Assembly: GCF_001894945.1 (NCBI RefSeq)
Contig: NZ_BCXE01000035.1
Coordinates: forward strand, 1-64,000
Origin: Rhodococcus ruber NBRC 15591
Lineage (GTDB): Bacteria > Actinomycetota > Actinomycetes > Mycobacteriales > Mycobacteriaceae
DNA length: 64,000 bases
Reading direction: 5' to 3'
The notes below the pieces were generated by a model. The model saw only the letters and a program-made list of their open reading frames with translations, ran no database searches and was not told the origin of the DNA. A program made the translations under genes and the position numbers. This document shows positions 32,301-45,000 of the stretch, one piece after another; position 1 is the first letter of the stretch, and every line of letters starts with the position of its first letter.

Positions 32301-35300
32301 GAAGTTCGACCTGTCGCTGACCCTGCGCGAGCACACGGACCTCGACGGGGAACCGGCGGGAATGTCGGCGGAGCTCGTCTTCGCCCGGGATCTGTTCGAC
32401 GACGAGACGGTGGCCGGATTCGCGCGACGGTTCGTGCGGTTGCTGGCCGGCGCCGTGGCGGAGCCGGCCGTGCCGGTCGGCGACCTCGCGCTCCTCACCG
32501 GCGACGAGGCCGCCCGGCTCACGCGGGTCCCGGACGCCGCGCCGGGCGGTGCCCGCACGCTTGCCGAGATCCTGACGGCGGCGGTCTCCCGCAACCCCGA
32601 GGCGCCGGCCGTCCGGTACCGGGACCGGACGATCACCTACCGCGAACTCGACGAGTCGTCGTCGCGGCTCGCGCGGGAGCTGGCCGCACGCGGCATCGGC
32701 CCCGACGACGTCGTGGCCCTGGCGTTCCCGCGTTCGTACGAGATGGTGCTCGGGGTGTGGGCGGTCGCGAAGGCCGGCGCCGCGCACCTTCCGGTGGACC
32801 CGTCCTATCCGGTGGACCGGGTCCGGTACATGCTCGCCGATTCCGGTGCGGCGGTGTGCCTCACCTCCGGCGAATACGCCTCCGCGCTGCCCGGATCCGC
32901 GGTCCGGCTGGAACTGGACGATCCCGAGTTCGCGCGGGCCGTCGCGGCACGATCCGCCGCCGGGGTGCCCGAGCGCGTACGGCCGCTGTCGGCGCAGCAC
33001 GCGGCATACGTCATCTACACGTCGGGGTCGACCGGGCAGCCCAAGGGAGTGGTGGTCACCCACGCCGGCCTCGACCCGCTCCTCGAGACCGCCGTGACCC
33101 TGTACGGCGTGACGTCGCGGGCGCGCTTCCTGCACGTGTGCTCGCCGAGTTTCGACCCGTCGGTGCTCGAATGGATGGTCGCGTTCTCCCAGGGTGCGAC
33201 GCTGGTCGTGGTGCCGTCCACGATCGTCGGCGGGCCGGAACTGGCGGAACTGATCCGGGCCGAACGGGTCAGCCACACCATCATCACCCCGGCCGTCCTC
33301 GGGACGGTCGATCCGTCGGGCCTCGAGAGCCTCGAGGCCGTATCGGTCGGCGGGGACGTGACCTCGCCGCACCTGCTGGCACGGTGGGCGCCGGGGCGGA
33401 AGTACTTCAACGGCTACGGGCCGACCGAGACGACGATCATCTCCTCGTTCGCGCGGCTGCAGCCCGGGCGTCCGGTGACCGTCGGCCGGCCCGTCCCGGG
33501 AGTGTCCGCACTGGTGCTCGACTCCCGGCTGCGGCCGGTGCCGACCGGCGTCGTGGGCGAGCTGTACCTGGCCGGGACTGCTCTCGCTCGGGGATACCAC
33601 CGGCGCAGCGGCCTGTCGGCCGCGCGGTTCGTGGCGAATCCGTTCGGGACGCCGGGCACCCGGATGTACCGAACCGGTGACCTGGTGCGATGGCGCGGCA
33701 CCGGTGCGGTCGCCGAGCTGGAATACCTCGGGCGCGGCGACTCCCAGGTCAAGCTGCGTGGATTCCGGGTCGAACTCGGCGAGATCGACGCCGCGCTCGA
33801 GCGGCATCCGTCGGTCGCGCAGGCGGCGACGGTGCTGCACCCCGATCCGCACGGCGGGGACAGGCTGGTCGGTTACGTCGTCGGCGCCGCCGGCGCCGTG
33901 CCCGACCCTGCACACCTGCGCGAGTTCCTCGCCGGGAAGCTGCCGCACCACATGGTGCCCGGCCGTGTCGTCGTGCTCGACGCCCTGCCCCTCACCGGCG
34001 GAGGCAAGCTGGACAAGCGGGCACTGCCGGTGCCGCAGCCCGAGTCGACCGAGTACTGCGCCCCGGCGACGGACGACGAGCAGGCGGTCGCAGACGTGTA
34101 CGGCGCCGTGCTCGGGCTCGAGCGGGTCGGCCGCGCCGACGACTTCTTCGCGCTCGGCGGCAACTCGCTGCTCGCGATGCAGGTCGTCGCGCGGCTCGAT
34201 GCCGCCCTCGGCGTCCGGGTGCCGGTGCGGACGTTGTTCGAGGCGCCCACGGTGTCGGCCCTGGCGGCGCGGATGGGGGACCCCATCGCCGTCCCGTCCC
34301 GGACGCCCCTGCGGCGCCGGCAGCGCCCCGAGCGGATTCCGCTGTCGCTCGCGCAGCGGCGGATGTGGTTCTTCAACCGGTTCGACCCGGACTCCGCCGC
34401 CTTCAACATCCCGCTCGTGCTGCGACTGACCGGCGAGCTGGACGTGCCCGCCCTGCAGGCGGCACTGCGCGACCTGCTCGCCCGGCACGAGGCGCTGCGC
34501 ACCGTCTTCCCCGACTCCGATGCCGGACCGTTCCAGGTGATCGTGCCGGTCGAGGACGTACCGGTCGATCCGGCGCCGCGGGACGTGACCGAGGACGAGC
34601 TGCCCTCGCGGATCGCCGCACTCGTCTCCCGCGGCTTCGACGTCACCGCCGCGGTACCCGTCCGGGCGGCCCTGCTGCGCCTCACCGACCGGGACCACGT
34701 GCTGGTCGTCGTCGTCCACCACATCGCCGGCGACGGCGGATCCCGGGCCCCGATGGCCCGGGACCTGGCCACCGCGTACCTGGCCCGGAGAGCGGGCGAC
34801 GAGCCGGCGTGGGAACCCCTGCCCGTCCAGTACGCCGACTACGCACTGTGGCAACAGGATGTGCTGGGATCCGAGGACGACCCCGACTCGCTGCTCTCGC
34901 GTCAGATGCACTACTGGACCACGGCGCTGGCGGGCCTGCCGGACCTGCTGGAGCTGCCGACCGACCGCCCGCGGCCCGCCGTGCAGACCGGACGCGGCGC
35001 GAGCGTCGACTTCACACTGGACGAGTCGTCGGCCGCCCGGCTCGATCGGCTCTCGCGGGACCACGGGGTGACGTTCTTCATGCTCGTGCACGCCGCGCTC
35101 GCGGTCCTGCTGGCCCGCCTGTCCGGTACCGACGACATCCCCGTCGGGGCACAGGTCGCCGGCCGCGGCGAGGAGGCACTGGACGATCTCGTGGGGATGT
35201 TCGGCAACACCCTCGTGCTGCGTACCCGGATCGACCCGGACGCCACCTTCGCCGAGATCCTCGCCGCCGTGCGAGAGGTCGACCTCGCCGCGTTCGGCAA

Positions 35301-38300
35301 CCCCGACGTTCCGCTCGAACGTCTCGTGGAGGTCCTCGATCCCGTCCGGTCCACCGCGCATTCGGCGCTGTTCCAGGTGCTGCTCGTGGTGCACAACTTC
35401 GCCCGCTCCGAGATCGCACTGCCGGACCTGCAGATCGCGCCGGTCGGAACGCCCCCGGGCGGCGCCAAACTCGACCTCGAGCTCCACCTGACCGAGATGC
35501 GCGACGAGCAGGGTCGCCGCGAGGGGATAGCCGGGTCCGTCGTCTACGCCTGTGACCTGTTCGACGAGGGCACCGTGCGGACGTTCGCTGCGAGGCTCGT
35601 GTCGATCCTGGAGGTGGCGGCGGCCGATCCGGGCGTTGCGGTCGGCGGCATCGACCTGTGCACGGCGGAGGAACGCGCCCGGCTCGACGAGCTGAACCGG
35701 ACGGCTGCGCCGCTCGGCGACCGGTCGGTCCTGGACGCGTTCACCCGGCAGGCGCGGCGCACCCCGGACGCGACGGCAGTCGTCTTCGAGGACACCGCGC
35801 TGACCTACGCGCAGTTCGCCTCCCGGGTGGACCGGCTCGCACGGCGTCTCGTCGCGTGCGGCGTCGGTCCCGAGCGCCTGGTCGGTGTCCACATGAGCCG
35901 ATCGGTCGAGATGATGGTCGGCATCTATGCGGTGCTCCGGGCCGGTGGCGGGTACGTGCCGCTCGACCCGGAGCATCCCGCCGAGCGAACGGCGTACGTC
36001 CTCGACACCGCCGAGCCGGTGCTGGTACTGACCACGACGCACGACCGGGGCACGCTCCCCGGATCCGTCCCGGTGCTCGTGGTCGACGAATCGGACGTCG
36101 CACCGACGCCGGTCACCGAGTTCGCCGACCACGAGCGGCTGGCGCCGCCGCACGAGGCGCACATCGCCTACGTGCTCTACACCTCCGGGTCGACGGGCCG
36201 GCCCAAGGGGGTAGCCGTCACCCACGGCGCCGTCGTCAACCAGATGACCTGGATGCGCGAACGCTACGACTTCGGCGTCGGGGACACGGCTCTGCAGAAG
36301 ACCCCTGTCACGTTCGACGCGTCGGTGTGGGAGCTGTTCTTCCCGTTGCAGGTCGGTGCACGCCTCGTGATCGCGGCACCGGGAGGCCATCGCGACCCGG
36401 ACTACCTGGCCCGTCTCTCGCGGCAGTGGGCCGTCGGCATCCTCGAGTTCGTCCCGACGATGCTCGCCCTGTTCCTCGCGGATCCCGACCTCGAACTTCC
36501 GGCGACGCTCAGGTATCTGTCCGTCGGTGGCGAGGCGCTGCCCGCCGAGCTCGCGGCACGATTCGCGGAACGCTCGGATGCGCTGCTGGACAACACGTAC
36601 GGTCCGACCGAGGCGACCGTCACCGCGACCGTGCTGCGGTGCGACGGACGTCGCGGCGATGCCGGCACCGTTCCGATCGGCCACCCGATCCGCAACACCA
36701 CCGCCTACGTTCTCGACGGGCGGCTGAACCCGGTGCCGATCGGGGTGCCGGGGGAGCTGTATCTCGGTGGGGTGCAACTTGCCCGTGGCTACCACGGCCG
36801 ACCGGATCTGTCCGCGGAACGGTTCGTCGCGCACCCCGGCGGGGCGCGGATGTACCGCACCGGCGACCGGGTCCGATGGTTGCCGGACGGAACCCTCGAA
36901 TTCCTGGGCCGCAACGACTTCCAGGTGAAGGTGCGCGGCCTGCGAATCGAGCTGGGGGAGATCGAGGCGGCACTCCTGGCGCAGCCGGAGATCGCGCAGG
37001 CCGCCGTGACCGTCCACGACGGGACCCACGGTGCGCAGCTCACCGCGTACGTCGTGCCGGCGGACGGTGCCGCGGTCGACGGTGCCACCGTTCGTGCGGC
37101 CGTGGGACGCGTGCTGCCGCGGTACATGGTGCCCGACGTGGTGACCGTGCTCGGGACGCTCCCGCTCACCACCTCCGGGAAGGTGGATCGCCGAGCCCTG
37201 CCCGAACCCGTCCCGGCCGTCCGGGAGTTCCGCCCGCCCGCCACCGCGGTCGAAAGGACCGTCGCCTCGGTGATCGGGGAGGTGCTCGGCGCGGAGCGAC
37301 TCGGTCTCGACGACGACTTCTTCGCGCTCGGCGGGAATTCGCTGATCGCCACGCGCGTCGTCGCCCGGCTCGGGGCGGCGCTGCACGCGTCGGTCCCCGT
37401 GCGCGTGATCTTCGAGGCGTCGACGATCGAGTCGCTGGCGGCAGCCGTGGAACGCCGCATCGGGTCCGGCGGCTCGCCCGCCCTGGCCGCCCGGCCGCGT
37501 CCGGAACGGATTCCGCTGTCGCCCGCCCAGCAGCGGATGTGGTTCCTCAGCCGGTTCGAGGCGACCGCCGCGGCCTACAACATTCCGATGGCTGTGCGGC
37601 TGACCGGGCGACTCGATCGGGCGGCGCTGCAGTCGGCGATCGCCGACGTCGTCGCCCGCCACGAGGTCCTCCGGACCTTCTACCCCGAGGTCGACGGGGT
37701 GCCGGTCCAGCAGATACTGCCCGCCGGCGCCGGTGCGCCCGCCCTGGACCCGACGGACGTCGACGAACCGGCACTCCGCGCCGCCGTCCGGTCGGCGGCG
37801 GCGACCCGGTTCGATGTCACCAGGTCCGTGCCGGTCCTCGTGCGGCTGTTCCGGTTGTCCCCGGCCGAACACGTCCTGCTCGTCGTGGTGCACCACATCG
37901 CAGCGGACGGATACTCCGTGGCGCCGCTCGTCCGTGATCTGGCCCACGCGTACAGCGCGCGCCAGGCGGGCCGCGAACCTGCGTGGCAGCCACTTCCCGT
38001 GCAGTACGCGGACTACACCCTGTGGCAGCGGGACCTGTTGGGCAGCGAAACCGACCCGGCGTCGCGTGTCTCCCGCCAGCTCGCCTTCTGGGCCGACGAA
38101 CTGGCCGGTCTGCCCGACCAGTTGCCGGTGCCCACGACCCGGCCGCGGCCCCCGGTTCAGTCCTACCGGGGCGACCGGGTTCCCGTCACGATCGACGCGG
38201 ACCTGCACGGCAGGGTGGCGGCACTCGCGGCGGCAACGAGGACGACGCCGTTCACCGTCGTGCACGCCGCCTTCGCGGTGCTGCTGGCCCGGCTGTCCGG

Positions 38301-41300
38301 CACCGAGGACGTCGCCGTGGGCACCCCGGTGGCCGGCCGAGGCGAGGCAGCCCTCGACGACCTGATCGGGATGTTCGTGAACACCCTCGTGTTCCGGACG
38401 CGGGTCGACCCGGCCGCCTCCTTCACTTCGCTGCTCGCGCAGGCCCGGGAGAAGAACCTCGAGGCCCTGGCCCACGCGGACGTCCCGTTCGAACAGCTCG
38501 TCGAGGCGCTGGCGCCGGCCCGGTCCATGGCGCGGCATCCGCTGTTCCAGGTGGGCCTGTCGTTCCAGAACCTCGGAGCGGTCGATTTCGAACTCCCCGG
38601 CCTGACGGCGGCCCGGGTCGACGTCACAGGGGAGATCGCCCAGTTCGACCTGCACCTGATCGTCGGTGACAGCTACGCGGCGGACGGGACGCCGGCGGGG
38701 ATCGGCGGGCATCTGTCGTACGCCACCGATCTCTTCGACGGCCACGCGGCGGCGTCCGTCGCGGACCGGTTCGTCCGGATCCTGGGCGAACTGGTCTCGG
38801 CTCCCGACCGCGCGGTCGGCGACGCCGATCTCCTCGTCGACGGGGAACGACAGGCGCTGCTCGAGGCCGCGAACGACACCCGCGTCGACAGTCCGGGCGG
38901 CGACCGTGCGGGCGGCGACTGTGCGGTCGGCGACTGCTTGCCCGATCTGCTCCGGCGCCAGGTACGCGAACGCCCGGACGAGGTCGCGCTCGTCGGGGAC
39001 GGGGTGCAGTTGACGTACGGTGAGCTCGGCGACCGCGTCGCCCGGCTGGCCCGCGCGCTGGTGGCGGTGGGTGTCGGGCCGGAGGTCCGGGTCGGTCTGC
39101 TGATTCCCGGATCGGTGGAGCTCGTCGTCGCGATGTACGCGGTGTCCGCCGCCGGGGGCGCGTACGTTCCGCTCGATCCGTCGCTTCCGGCCGCACGGCT
39201 GGTGCGCATGGTCGCGGCGGCGCGGCCGGCGACGGTGCTCGTGTCCGCGGCATCCGCCGGCGTCGCGAGCGAGGTGGTGCCGGAGCCGGTCCGGGTTCTC
39301 GATGTCTCGAGGGTGGATCTGTCGCAGCACTCGGCGGCCCCGGTGACCGACGCGGACAGGACTGCGCCGCTGCATCCCGCGAACCTCGCCTACATCTTGT
39401 TCACGTCGGGATCGACGGGTGTGCCCAAGGGCGTGGCGGTGGACCACGGCGCGGTGGTCAACCAGTTGCGTTGGCTGCATGCGGAGTTCGAGTTCGGTCC
39501 GGGGGAGGTGACGGTACAGCGGACCGTGGCCACGTTCGACCTGTCGGTGTGGGAGTTCTGGGGCGCCACGACATGCGGCGGCCGGCTGGTGGTTGCCGAT
39601 CCCGAGTCCCGCCGCGATCCGGACCGCCTGCTCGCGCTCGTCGAACGCGAAGCCGTCACGACGCTGTACCTGGTTCCATCCCTGCTGAGCGCCCTGATCT
39701 CTGGTGCAGGCGGAGAGCTGCCCACCTCGGTGCGACGGGTGCTCTCGATCGGGGAGACGCTCCCGGGGGCTGTCGCCGGGGCGTGCCGCCGGTCGAGCCG
39801 GGCGGAACTCGTCAACCTGTACGGACCCACCGAGGCGGCCGTGTCGGTCACGGCGCACCGGGTCACGGCGGCGGACGCCGACCAGGTGCCGATCGGGGTG
39901 CCCGAGTGGAACACCCGCGTCTATGTACTCGACCGGCGGCTGCGCCCCGTGCCCACCGGAGTGACCGGTGAGCTCTATCTGGCGGGCCGGCAGCTCGCGC
40001 GGGGATACAGCGGAAGCCCCGGGGTGACCGCGGACCGGTTCGTTGCCGACCCCTTCGGGGCCGGGGGACGGCTGTACCGCACCGGCGATCTGGCCCGGTG
40101 GACCGCTGAGGGAGTCCTCGAGCACGTCGGGCGTGGCGACTCCCAGGTCAAGCTTCGCGGATTCCGGATCGAGCTCGGCGACATCGAGGCCGCGCTGCTG
40201 CGCCTGCCCATCGTGTCGGCCGCGGTCGCGACGGTGCATCAGGACGCGGCGACCGGCGCGCGGATCGTCGCGTATGTCGTTGCTGCACAGAACGAATCGG
40301 ACTTCGATGCGACGTCCCTACGCAGCGAGCTCGCGGACGAACTGCCGAACTACATGGTGCCGGCTTCGATCGTGCGCCTGGACCGGCTCCCCGTCGGGGC
40401 GACGGGCAAGGTCGATCGTGGCGCGCTGCCCGTGCCGATGCCCGCGCGGGCGTCCTACCGGGCTGCGGCGACGCCGGTCGAGCGCGCGGTTGCGCAGGTG
40501 TTCGCGGACGTCCTCGCCGCGGACCGGGTCGGATCCGACGACGACTTCTTCGTTCTCGGCGGGTCGTCCCTCGTGGCCGTGCGGGTGACCCGTGAGCTCA
40601 CCCGCCGACTCGATCGTCCGATCCCGCTCGAATGGGTGTTCGCTCATCCGGCGGTGGCCGACCTGGCGGCCCGGATCGAGCGGTCGGCGGACGAGGAGCC
40701 GGCGGCAAGCGGAGGCTCCGACTCGGCCCTGGCCGTGCTGCTGCCGCTGCGCGAGGGCGACGAGGGGCGCGATCCGGTGTTCTTCGTGCACCCGGTGATC
40801 GGGCTCGCCTGGAGTTTCGCATCGCTCGCCCGGTACGTCGAGCCGGGCCGCCCGGTCTACGGATTGCAGTCCCCGGCACTGTCGGGCGAGTCGGATCTCC
40901 CCGATTCGATCGCGTCCTGGGCGGGCCGGTACGTCTCGGAGGTCCGGCGGGTCCACCCGGACGGTCCCTTCCATCTGGTGGGGTGGTCCCTCGGCGGAGT
41001 GATCGCGCACGAGATGGCGGTCCAGCTCCAGCGGGCCGGACTCGAGGTCGGTTCGCTCGTGCTCCTCGACTCCTCCCTGCCCGACGCCGTGCGCTCCTCG
41101 GTCGATCCGGTCTCGGTGGCGGCAGTGGCCCTGAATGCGAGCCACGGTGGCGGACCCGGTGGGGTCGAGGACGGTCTCGAGGTGCTCGCCGACGACATCG
41201 ACCCGGATCTGTCGGCGTCCGTCCTGACGAGCATCGAGCGCTCGTTCGATGCGCTCGAGGGGCATGTTCCGGGCCGGTACGAGGGGCGCATGCTGTTCGT

Positions 41301-41502
41301 CGGCGCCGCGTCGCAGGCCGGGCCGGACGCGGACTCGGGCCGGGACTGGGCGCCCTACGTCGCGGACGAGGTGCATCGGCACGACCTTTCCGTCTCGCAC
41401 TGGGAGATGACCGGGCCGAGGGCGTGTACTCGTCTCGGACCGCTGTTGGCAGGCTGGACGTCGGACGGTTCCTGCCCGGAATGCGGGTGTGCCGCGCGCT
41501 GA
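29311..41502 (+). CDS. NRPS-3: tetramodular NRPS with terminal thioesterase
   Basis: About 4063 residues. Order: Arg-rich tail (1-25), A1 (~25-530), T, C, A2 (~1085-1580), T, C, A3 (~2140-2640), T, C, A4 (~3210-3710), T (LGGSSL), TE (~3800-4055). A codes: A1 DVLFVAAILK, A2 DPLISGGIIK, A3 DAWESGTVTK, A4 DLWYLILVSK; none firmly assignable. There is no epimerase. The TE has [14 protein letters not shown] (Ser codon 40987-40989), LLDSS and a late SHW histidine, so it should release the peptide by hydrolysis or cyclisation. The protein ends in a short Cys-rich tail (CPECGC) beyond the usual TE end. It begins with A-T and lacks a starting C, so it either initiates or receives the chain from the terminal C of NRPS-2. 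Start: GTG 29311 overlaps the stop of a possible leader. TTG 29206 and GTG 29329 are in-frame alternatives. Confidence 0.95.
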   Translation: MRRESGVRRREPGRSRSRAARVAPLPTLLTSAVEQRGDHPAVVCAAGGGSLSYRELDETSSRWARWLIGRGVGPGDAVAVAIPRSLESVLALWAVAKSGATFVPVDPRYPFERVEFMLADSGAALCLTVNDFSAAVPAGVEQVRLDDAATAGQVRQLPGHPISYADRTRALEGLDIAWMIYTSGSTGRPKGVAVTHAGIAGVISAERGHYEVDADARVLHVCSPSFDVSLLELLTGFSAGATVVVAPASVGGGADLADVLAAAAVTHVFITPAALSSVDPAGLTDLRVVVAAGEAFGPELVNRWSAPGRRFFNAYGPTEATILATSSAPLVTGEPITIGTPIPGVGAYVLDGRLRPVPPGVVGELYLAGAQVARGYHRRPGLTAERFVADPFGSDPGTRMYRTGDLVRRAADGPIEYLGRSDFQVKIRGFRVELGEIDAALTARPDIEFAATLGKVLPSGEAALVSYVLPAAGTRLEVPAVLAGLAETLPAHMVPALVTVLDAVPLTPVGKLDRAALPEPVFAQREYRAPRTPVEETVASVFAEVLGRERVGLDDSFLELGGNSLLATRLVARLGAALETRVPVPVVFAAPTVAALAAHLESGSLAAQSVPLTPRERPDHVPLSFAQQRMWFLNRFDPTSAADNIPVAIRLTGRLDVGALRESVYDIATRHEVLRTRYPERDGLPYQAIVPVAGYTPDWVSESVRPTDLADRIADAVATGFDVTAEVPFRVRLFRVADDEHVLVFVAHHISADGWSMAPLTRDLMTAYAARAAGGEPGWEPLPLQYADFALWQREALGSEGDAGSPLAAQARYWQRVLADLPEELHLPTDRARPPVQSFAGGRIAFAIDAPTHRRAAELARQNGSTLFMVLHTALAVFLARMSSSHDIAVGTAVAGRGDAALDEMVGMFVNTLVLRTRIDPGSGFADHLARVRDSDLEAFAHAEIPFERVVELLAPERSTARHPLFQVALALENLPPAGLELPGLSLAAVPFEVTTAKFDLSLTLREHTDLDGEPAGMSAELVFARDLFDDETVAGFARRFVRLLAGAVAEPAVPVGDLALLTGDEAARLTRVPDAAPGGARTLAEILTAAVSRNPEAPAVRYRDRTITYRELDESSSRLARELAARGIGPDDVVALAFPRSYEMVLGVWAVAKAGAAHLPVDPSYPVDRVRYMLADSGAAVCLTSGEYASALPGSAVRLELDDPEFARAVAARSAAGVPERVRPLSAQHAAYVIYTSGSTGQPKGVVVTHAGLDPLLETAVTLYGVTSRARFLHVCSPSFDPSVLEWMVAFSQGATLVVVPSTIVGGPELAELIRAERVSHTIITPAVLGTVDPSGLESLEAVSVGGDVTSPHLLARWAPGRKYFNGYGPTETTIISSFARLQPGRPVTVGRPVPGVSALVLDSRLRPVPTGVVGELYLAGTALARGYHRRSGLSAARFVANPFGTPGTRMYRTGDLVRWRGTGAVAELEYLGRGDSQVKLRGFRVELGEIDAALERHPSVAQAATVLHPDPHGGDRLVGYVVGAAGAVPDPAHLREFLAGKLPHHMVPGRVVVLDALPLTGGGKLDKRALPVPQPESTEYCAPATDDEQAVADVYGAVLGLERVGRADDFFALGGNSLLAMQVVARLDAALGVRVPVRTLFEAPTVSALAARMGDPIAVPSRTPLRRRQRPERIPLSLAQRRMWFFNRFDPDSAAFNIPLVLRLTGELDVPALQAALRDLLARHEALRTVFPDSDAGPFQVIVPVEDVPVDPAPRDVTEDELPSRIAALVSRGFDVTAAVPVRAALLRLTDRDHVLVVVVHHIAGDGGSRAPMARDLATAYLARRAGDEPAWEPLPVQYADYALWQQDVLGSEDDPDSLLSRQMHYWTTALAGLPDLLELPTDRPRPAVQTGRGASVDFTLDESSAARLDRLSRDHGVTFFMLVHAALAVLLARLSGTDDIPVGAQVAGRGEEALDDLVGMFGNTLVLRTRIDPDATFAEILAAVREVDLAAFGNPDVPLERLVEVLDPVRSTAHSALFQVLLVVHNFARSEIALPDLQIAPVGTPPGGAKLDLELHLTEMRDEQGRREGIAGSVVYACDLFDEGTVRTFAARLVSILEVAAADPGVAVGGIDLCTAEERARLDELNRTAAPLGDRSVLDAFTRQARRTPDATAVVFEDTALTYAQFASRVDRLARRLVACGVGPERLVGVHMSRSVEMMVGIYAVLRAGGGYVPLDPEHPAERTAYVLDTAEPVLVLTTTHDRGTLPGSVPVLVVDESDVAPTPVTEFADHERLAPPHEAHIAYVLYTSGSTGRPKGVAVTHGAVVNQMTWMRERYDFGVGDTALQKTPVTFDASVWELFFPLQVGARLVIAAPGGHRDPDYLARLSRQWAVGILEFVPTMLALFLADPDLELPATLRYLSVGGEALPAELAARFAERSDALLDNTYGPTEATVTATVLRCDGRRGDAGTVPIGHPIRNTTAYVLDGRLNPVPIGVPGELYLGGVQLARGYHGRPDLSAERFVAHPGGARMYRTGDRVRWLPDGTLEFLGRNDFQVKVRGLRIELGEIEAALLAQPEIAQAAVTVHDGTHGAQLTAYVVPADGAAVDGATVRAAVGRVLPRYMVPDVVTVLGTLPLTTSGKVDRRALPEPVPAVREFRPPATAVERTVASVIGEVLGAERLGLDDDFFALGGNSLIATRVVARLGAALHASVPVRVIFEASTIESLAAAVERRIGSGGSPALAARPRPERIPLSPAQQRMWFLSRFEATAAAYNIPMAVRLTGRLDRAALQSAIADVVARHEVLRTFYPEVDGVPVQQILPAGAGAPALDPTDVDEPALRAAVRSAAATRFDVTRSVPVLVRLFRLSPAEHVLLVVVHHIAADGYSVAPLVRDLAHAYSARQAGREPAWQPLPVQYADYTLWQRDLLGSETDPASRVSRQLAFWADELAGLPDQLPVPTTRPRPPVQSYRGDRVPVTIDADLHGRVAALAAATRTTPFTVVHAAFAVLLARLSGTEDVAVGTPVAGRGEAALDDLIGMFVNTLVFRTRVDPAASFTSLLAQAREKNLEALAHADVPFEQLVEALAPARSMARHPLFQVGLSFQNLGAVDFELPGLTAARVDVTGEIAQFDLHLIVGDSYAADGTPAGIGGHLSYATDLFDGHAAASVADRFVRILGELVSAPDRAVGDADLLVDGERQALLEAANDTRVDSPGGDRAGGDCAVGDCLPDLLRRQVRERPDEVALVGDGVQLTYGELGDRVARLARALVAVGVGPEVRVGLLIPGSVELVVAMYAVSAAGGAYVPLDPSLPAARLVRMVAAARPATVLVSAASAGVASEVVPEPVRVLDVSRVDLSQHSAAPVTDADRTAPLHPANLAYILFTSGSTGVPKGVAVDHGAVVNQLRWLHAEFEFGPGEVTVQRTVATFDLSVWEFWGATTCGGRLVVADPESRRDPDRLLALVEREAVTTLYLVPSLLSALISGAGGELPTSVRRVLSIGETLPGAVAGACRRSSRAELVNLYGPTEAAVSVTAHRVTAADADQVPIGVPEWNTRVYVLDRRLRPVPTGVTGELYLAGRQLARGYSGSPGVTADRFVADPFGAGGRLYRTGDLARWTAEGVLEHVGRGDSQVKLRGFRIELGDIEAALLRLPIVSAAVATVHQDAATGARIVAYVVAAQNESDFDATSLRSELADELPNYMVPASIVRLDRLPVGATGKVDRGALPVPMPARASYRAAATPVERAVAQVFADVLAADRVGSDDDFFVLGGSSLVAVRVTRELTRRLDRPIPLEWVFAHPAVADLAARIERSADEEPAASGGSDSALAVLLPLREGDEGRDPVFFVHPVIGLAWSFASLARYVEPGRPVYGLQSPALSGESDLPDSIASWAGRYVSEVRRVHPDGPFHLVGWSLGGVIAHEMAVQLQRAGLEVGSLVLLDSSLPDAVRSSVDPVSVAAVALNASHGGGPGGVEDGLEVLADDIDPDLSASVLTSIERSFDALEGHVPGRYEGRMLFVGAASQAGPDADSGRDWAPYVADEVHRHDLSVSHWEMTGPRACTRLGPLLAGWTSDGSCPECGCAAR
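29385..31140 (+). other. NRPS-3 module 1: A-T
   Basis: A TSGSTG is at ~29854 and T LGGNSL at ~30988. A code DVLFVAAILK, one residue from NRPS-2 module 1. Confidence 0.86.
31140..34300 (+). other. NRPS-3 module 2: C-A-T
   Basis: C HHISADG is at ~31552, A TSGSTG at ~33019 and T LGGNSL at ~34153. A code DPLISGGIIK resembles NRPS-1 module 4 (DPMIVGGVIK) and is hydrophobic. No epimerase follows here. Confidence 0.86.
34300..37470 (+). other. NRPS-3 module 3: C-A-T
   Basis: C HHIAGDG is at ~34717, A TSGSTG at ~36181 and T LGGNSL at ~37327. A code DAWESGTVTK is unassigned. Glu at position 278 could contact a basic side chain; this is inference. Confidence 0.86.
37470..40720 (+). other. NRPS-3 module 4: C-A-T
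   Basis: C HHIAADG is at ~37891, A TSGSTG at ~39403 and T LGGSSL at ~40555. A code DLWYLILVSK belongs to the DLWHLILVSK family with Tyr at pocket position 278. The C-A linker carries a 15-bp tandem repeat. Confidence 0.86.
38890..38934 (+). repeat. 15-bp tandem repeat, three copies, in the NRPS-3 C-A linker
   Basis: Three in-frame units encode [10 protein letters not shown] and CAVGD. No other linker in the cluster has this insertion. It adds two Cys and three Asp to a flexible region. Confidence 0.8.
40720..41480 (+). other. NRPS-3 type I thioesterase domain
   Basis: An alpha/beta-hydrolase with [19 protein letters not shown] (catalytic Ser codon 40987-40989), LVLLDSS and SHWEMT (His). It releases the finished chain; the sequence does not show whether by water or by an internal nucleophile. 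Confidence 0.92.
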
Positions 41503-42098
41503 CTCGTAGGGGTGCGGCATTCCGCGGGCGTGGCCTGCGCGCGCCCGCTGTGTCCGAGGTCACGTCGGACGCCGAAAGTGAATTGTCCAATCGGTGGACG
41601 AACCGGGGACGGTGTCGGCACCGGCCGGGTGGCGACCGAGGCTGCCGGATCGAATTGCCGGATCGACACGGGCGTCTCCCGCCGTGCGTTCCGCGTCTCT
41701 TTCCGAAACCACAGGTGACGGGTCTGCCCCGGCGGGGAGGCGGAGGCTTGCGGGCGCCGCTCACGCGTGGGGCGACTCCGGAACGGCGCTGCGGCGTGCG
41801 ACGAATCGGGCATCCGCACGGGCCGCGCGGGCACGGGCGGGCGCTGTCCGGAATGCCGGTCTACCTGCCGGTAACTTAGTTACTGGACGTACGAACAGGT
41901 GGCACGGTTTGTTTTCGTGTGGAATGGTGACGAAGTGCTCTTGCGCCGGGAATCGTCGGGGTTCCGGTGCGCGAGACGACAGCGAAGCGGCGTCCGCCGG
42001 GGAGGGCGGATGTGGCGGCAGTTCGTGCTACCCCGGCGATGAGCGGACCCGGCATGCGCACGCGCACAACGGATCCGGAATTCGGAGGGGACAGCAAG
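41503..42098. other. Long intergenic region between NRPS-3 and NRPS-4
   Basis: I see no convincing gene beyond a possible 10-codon leader at 42010-42042. Just after the NRPS-3 stop are weak hairpins (arms 41524-41530/41542-41548 and 41552-41557/41565-41570) that could end transcription. A repeated TGCCGGATCGA lies near 41643-41665. The part from ~41860 to 41940 is much richer in A and T than its surroundings and holds two overlapping palindromes, so the NRPS-4 promoter is probably here. Confidence 0.55.
41862..41886. promoter_or_regulatory. Overlapping palindromes upstream of NRPS-4
   Basis: TACCTGCCGGTA (41862-41873) matches the NRPS-2/NRPS-3 palindrome at 11 of 12 positions. Overlapping it, CCGGTAAC-TTA-GTTACTGG (41868-41886) is an inverted repeat with 8-bp arms and one mismatch. 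Both are typical of dimeric repressor sites. Confidence 0.45.
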
Positions 42099-45000
42099 GT
42101 GGTCTACCCAACCGTCCGTGGCAAGCTCCGCGCGTCCCGGCGCCGGACGCCCACGACGATGCTGCCGCACCTGCTGTCGGCCGCCGTCGAACGCGACCCC
42201 GCAGCGCCCGCCCTCACGGCGGAGGGACACACCCTCACCTACCGGGAGGCCGACGCCGAATCGTCGCGGCTCGCCCGCCTGCTCATTGCGCGGGGCATCG
42301 GCCCCGAGGACCGCGTCGCGGTGCTTCTCACCCGCTCGATCCGGTCCGTTCTCGCCGTCTGGGCGGTGGCCAAGGCGGGCGCCGCGTTCGTCCCGGTGGA
42401 CCCGCTCTATCCAGCCGATCGGGTCCGGTACATGCTGTCGGACTCCGACGCCCGTCTCGCACTCACGGTGGTCGCACACCGGGGGGTCGTGCCCGAGGGG
42501 TTCGACACCCTCGTCCTGGACGAGCCCGATACCCGGAGGGAACTCGACGCCTGCCCGGCCGACCCGCTCACCTTCGTCGACCGCGTACGTCCACTGCGCC
42601 CCGACCATCCCGCATACGTCATCTACACCTCGGGCTCGACGGGACGGCCGAAAGGGGTGGTGGTCACCCAGGCCGGACTCGCGGACTTCTGTGCCGAGCA
42701 GGTCGAGCGCTACCGGCTCACCCCCGCCGCCCGGACCCTGCATTTCGCGTCCCCCAGCTTCGACGCATCGGTGCTCGAACTGTTGCTCGCCGTCGGATCC
42801 GGATCGACGATGGTCGTCGCTCCGCCGTCCGTGTACGGCGGCGACGACCTGGCCGAGCTGCTGCGGAGGGAACGGGTCACGCACGCGTTCGTGACGCCGG
42901 CCGCCCTCGCCTCGGTCGATCCCACGGGCCTGGACGATCTGGAGACGGTGGTGGTCGGCGGCGAGGCGTGCCCTCCGGACCTGGTGGCGCGCTGGGCGCC
43001 CGGCCGCCGGTTCCACAACGGGTACGGCCCCACCGAGACCACGATCATGACCAGCATCTCCGGGCCGCTCGCCCCCGGGGCACCCGTCACCATCGGCAGG
43101 CCCGTTCGCGGAGTCGCCGCCCGGATCCTCGACACCCGCCTGCGGCCCGTGCCGGCGGGCACGGCCGGCGAGCTGTACCTGACCGGATCCGGCCTCGCCC
43201 GCGGGTATCACGAGCGACCCGGACTGACGGCCACCCGTTTCGTCGCCGCCCCCGGCGGCGCCCGGCGGTACCGCACCGGCGACCTGGTACGGTCCCCGCG
43301 TTCGGCACGAGAGGGCATCACGTACCTGGGCCGCAACGACTTCCAGGTCAAGGTGCGTGGCTTCCGCATCGAGCTCGGGGAGATCGACGCGGCGTTCGCC
43401 GCGCATCCCACCGTCGACTTCGCCGCCACCGTCGGTCACCGGGGCGCGACGGGGGACACCCGTCTCGTCACGTACGTGCACGCCGCCGCCGGTTCCGCGA
43501 TCGACGTCGCCGTGCTCACCGCGTTCGTCGCCGAGCGGCTGCCGGCCCACATGATCCCGTCGTCGGTGATCGCGTTGGAGACCATCCCGCTGACGCCCGT
43601 GGGCAAGCTCGACCGGGCGGCTCTGCCCGAGCCCGAGATCGCGTCGGCTCCGTACCGGGCGCCGGCCTCCGCCGCGGAGGTGGCCGTGGCGGAGGCGTTC
43701 GGCGACGTGCTCGGGGTGCAGCGGGTCTCGGTCCACGACGACTTCTTCGACCTGGGCGGCAACTCGCTGCTCGCCACGCGGGTGATCGGCCGGATCAGGG
43801 CAGCGCTCGGCGTCACCGTGTCGGCCGCCGACCTGTTCGACGCCACCACGGTCGAGGCGCTCGCAGCCCGGGTGGCGGCCGCGCCGACGGCCGCGCGCGG
43901 CCTGCTGCCGCGGCGCCCGCGCCCCGACCGGATCCCGCTCTCGCCCGCGCAACAGCGCATGTGGTTCCTCAACCGCCTCGACCCGGACTCGGCGGTGTTC
44001 AACATCCCGCTCGCCGTCCGGTTGTCCGGCAGGCTCGACGTCGACGCGATGCGGGCCGCCGTGCGGGACGTCGTCGCGCGACACGAGACGCTCCGGACGG
44101 TGTACCCCGAGGTCGACGGCGTCGGTGAGCAGCGCATCCTCGACGTCGGCGACGTCCCGCTCGACCTCGGGCCGGAGGACGCGACCGACTCCGACGCCCC
44201 GGCCCGGCTCGCGGCCTTCGCGGGAGGGCGGTTCGACGTCACCGGCGAGGTTCCCGTGCGAGTCCGGCTCTTCCGCCTCGCCGACCACGAGCACGTGCTC
44301 GCCGTGGTCCTCCACCACATCGCGGGCGACGGCTCGTCGCTGGGTCCGCTCGTCCGGGACCTCGTCACCGCCTACACCGCGCGCTCGACGGGCCGGGAAC
44401 CGGCGTGGGAACCGCTGCCCGTCCAGTACGCCGACTACACCCTGTGGCAGCTCGACGCCCTCGGCGACGAGGACGATCCCCGGTCGGGCACGGCCCGGCA
44501 GCTGGCCTACTGGCGGCGCGCCCTCGACGGCATCCCCGAACACCTCGAGCTCGCCACCGACCGGCCCCGGCCTCCCGTCGTCGGTCATGCGGGGGACCGG
44601 GTCTCGGCGCACGTCGACGAGACCACCTACGACGCGATCAGCGCACTCGCCCGCGAGCGCGGCGTGACACCCTTCATGGTGCTGCACGCCGTCCTCGCGG
44701 TGCTGCTGGCGCGCGTGTCGAACACGCACGACGTCGTCGTCGGCACGCCCGTCGCGGGGCGCACGGCCCCCGAACTCGACGGGCTGATCGGCATGTTCGT
44801 CAACATGCTCGCCCTGCGGACCGACGTCGACGCCGCCGACTCGTTCGCGACACTGCTCGAGCAGGTCCGCGACACCGACCTGCACGCGTTCGCGCACGCC
44901 GACGTCCCCTTCGAACGCCTCGTGGAGGTGCTCGATCCGGTCCGGTCCACCGCACGCCACCCGATCTTCCAGGTCGGGTTCTCCTACCAGAACTTCGCCC

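Noticed and set aside
28882-40239. A 3785-codon open frame on the minus strand
   Set aside because: It mirrors NRPS-3 codon for codon, encodes low-complexity Arg/Gly/His/Asp-rich sequence and has no domain motifs. Long antisense frames are expected in GC-rich repetitive genes.
41503-42098. Frames at 41512-41718 and 41594-44128 as genes
   Set aside because: They lack a ribosome site and family motifs. The longer one runs out of frame through the NRPS-4 A domain.
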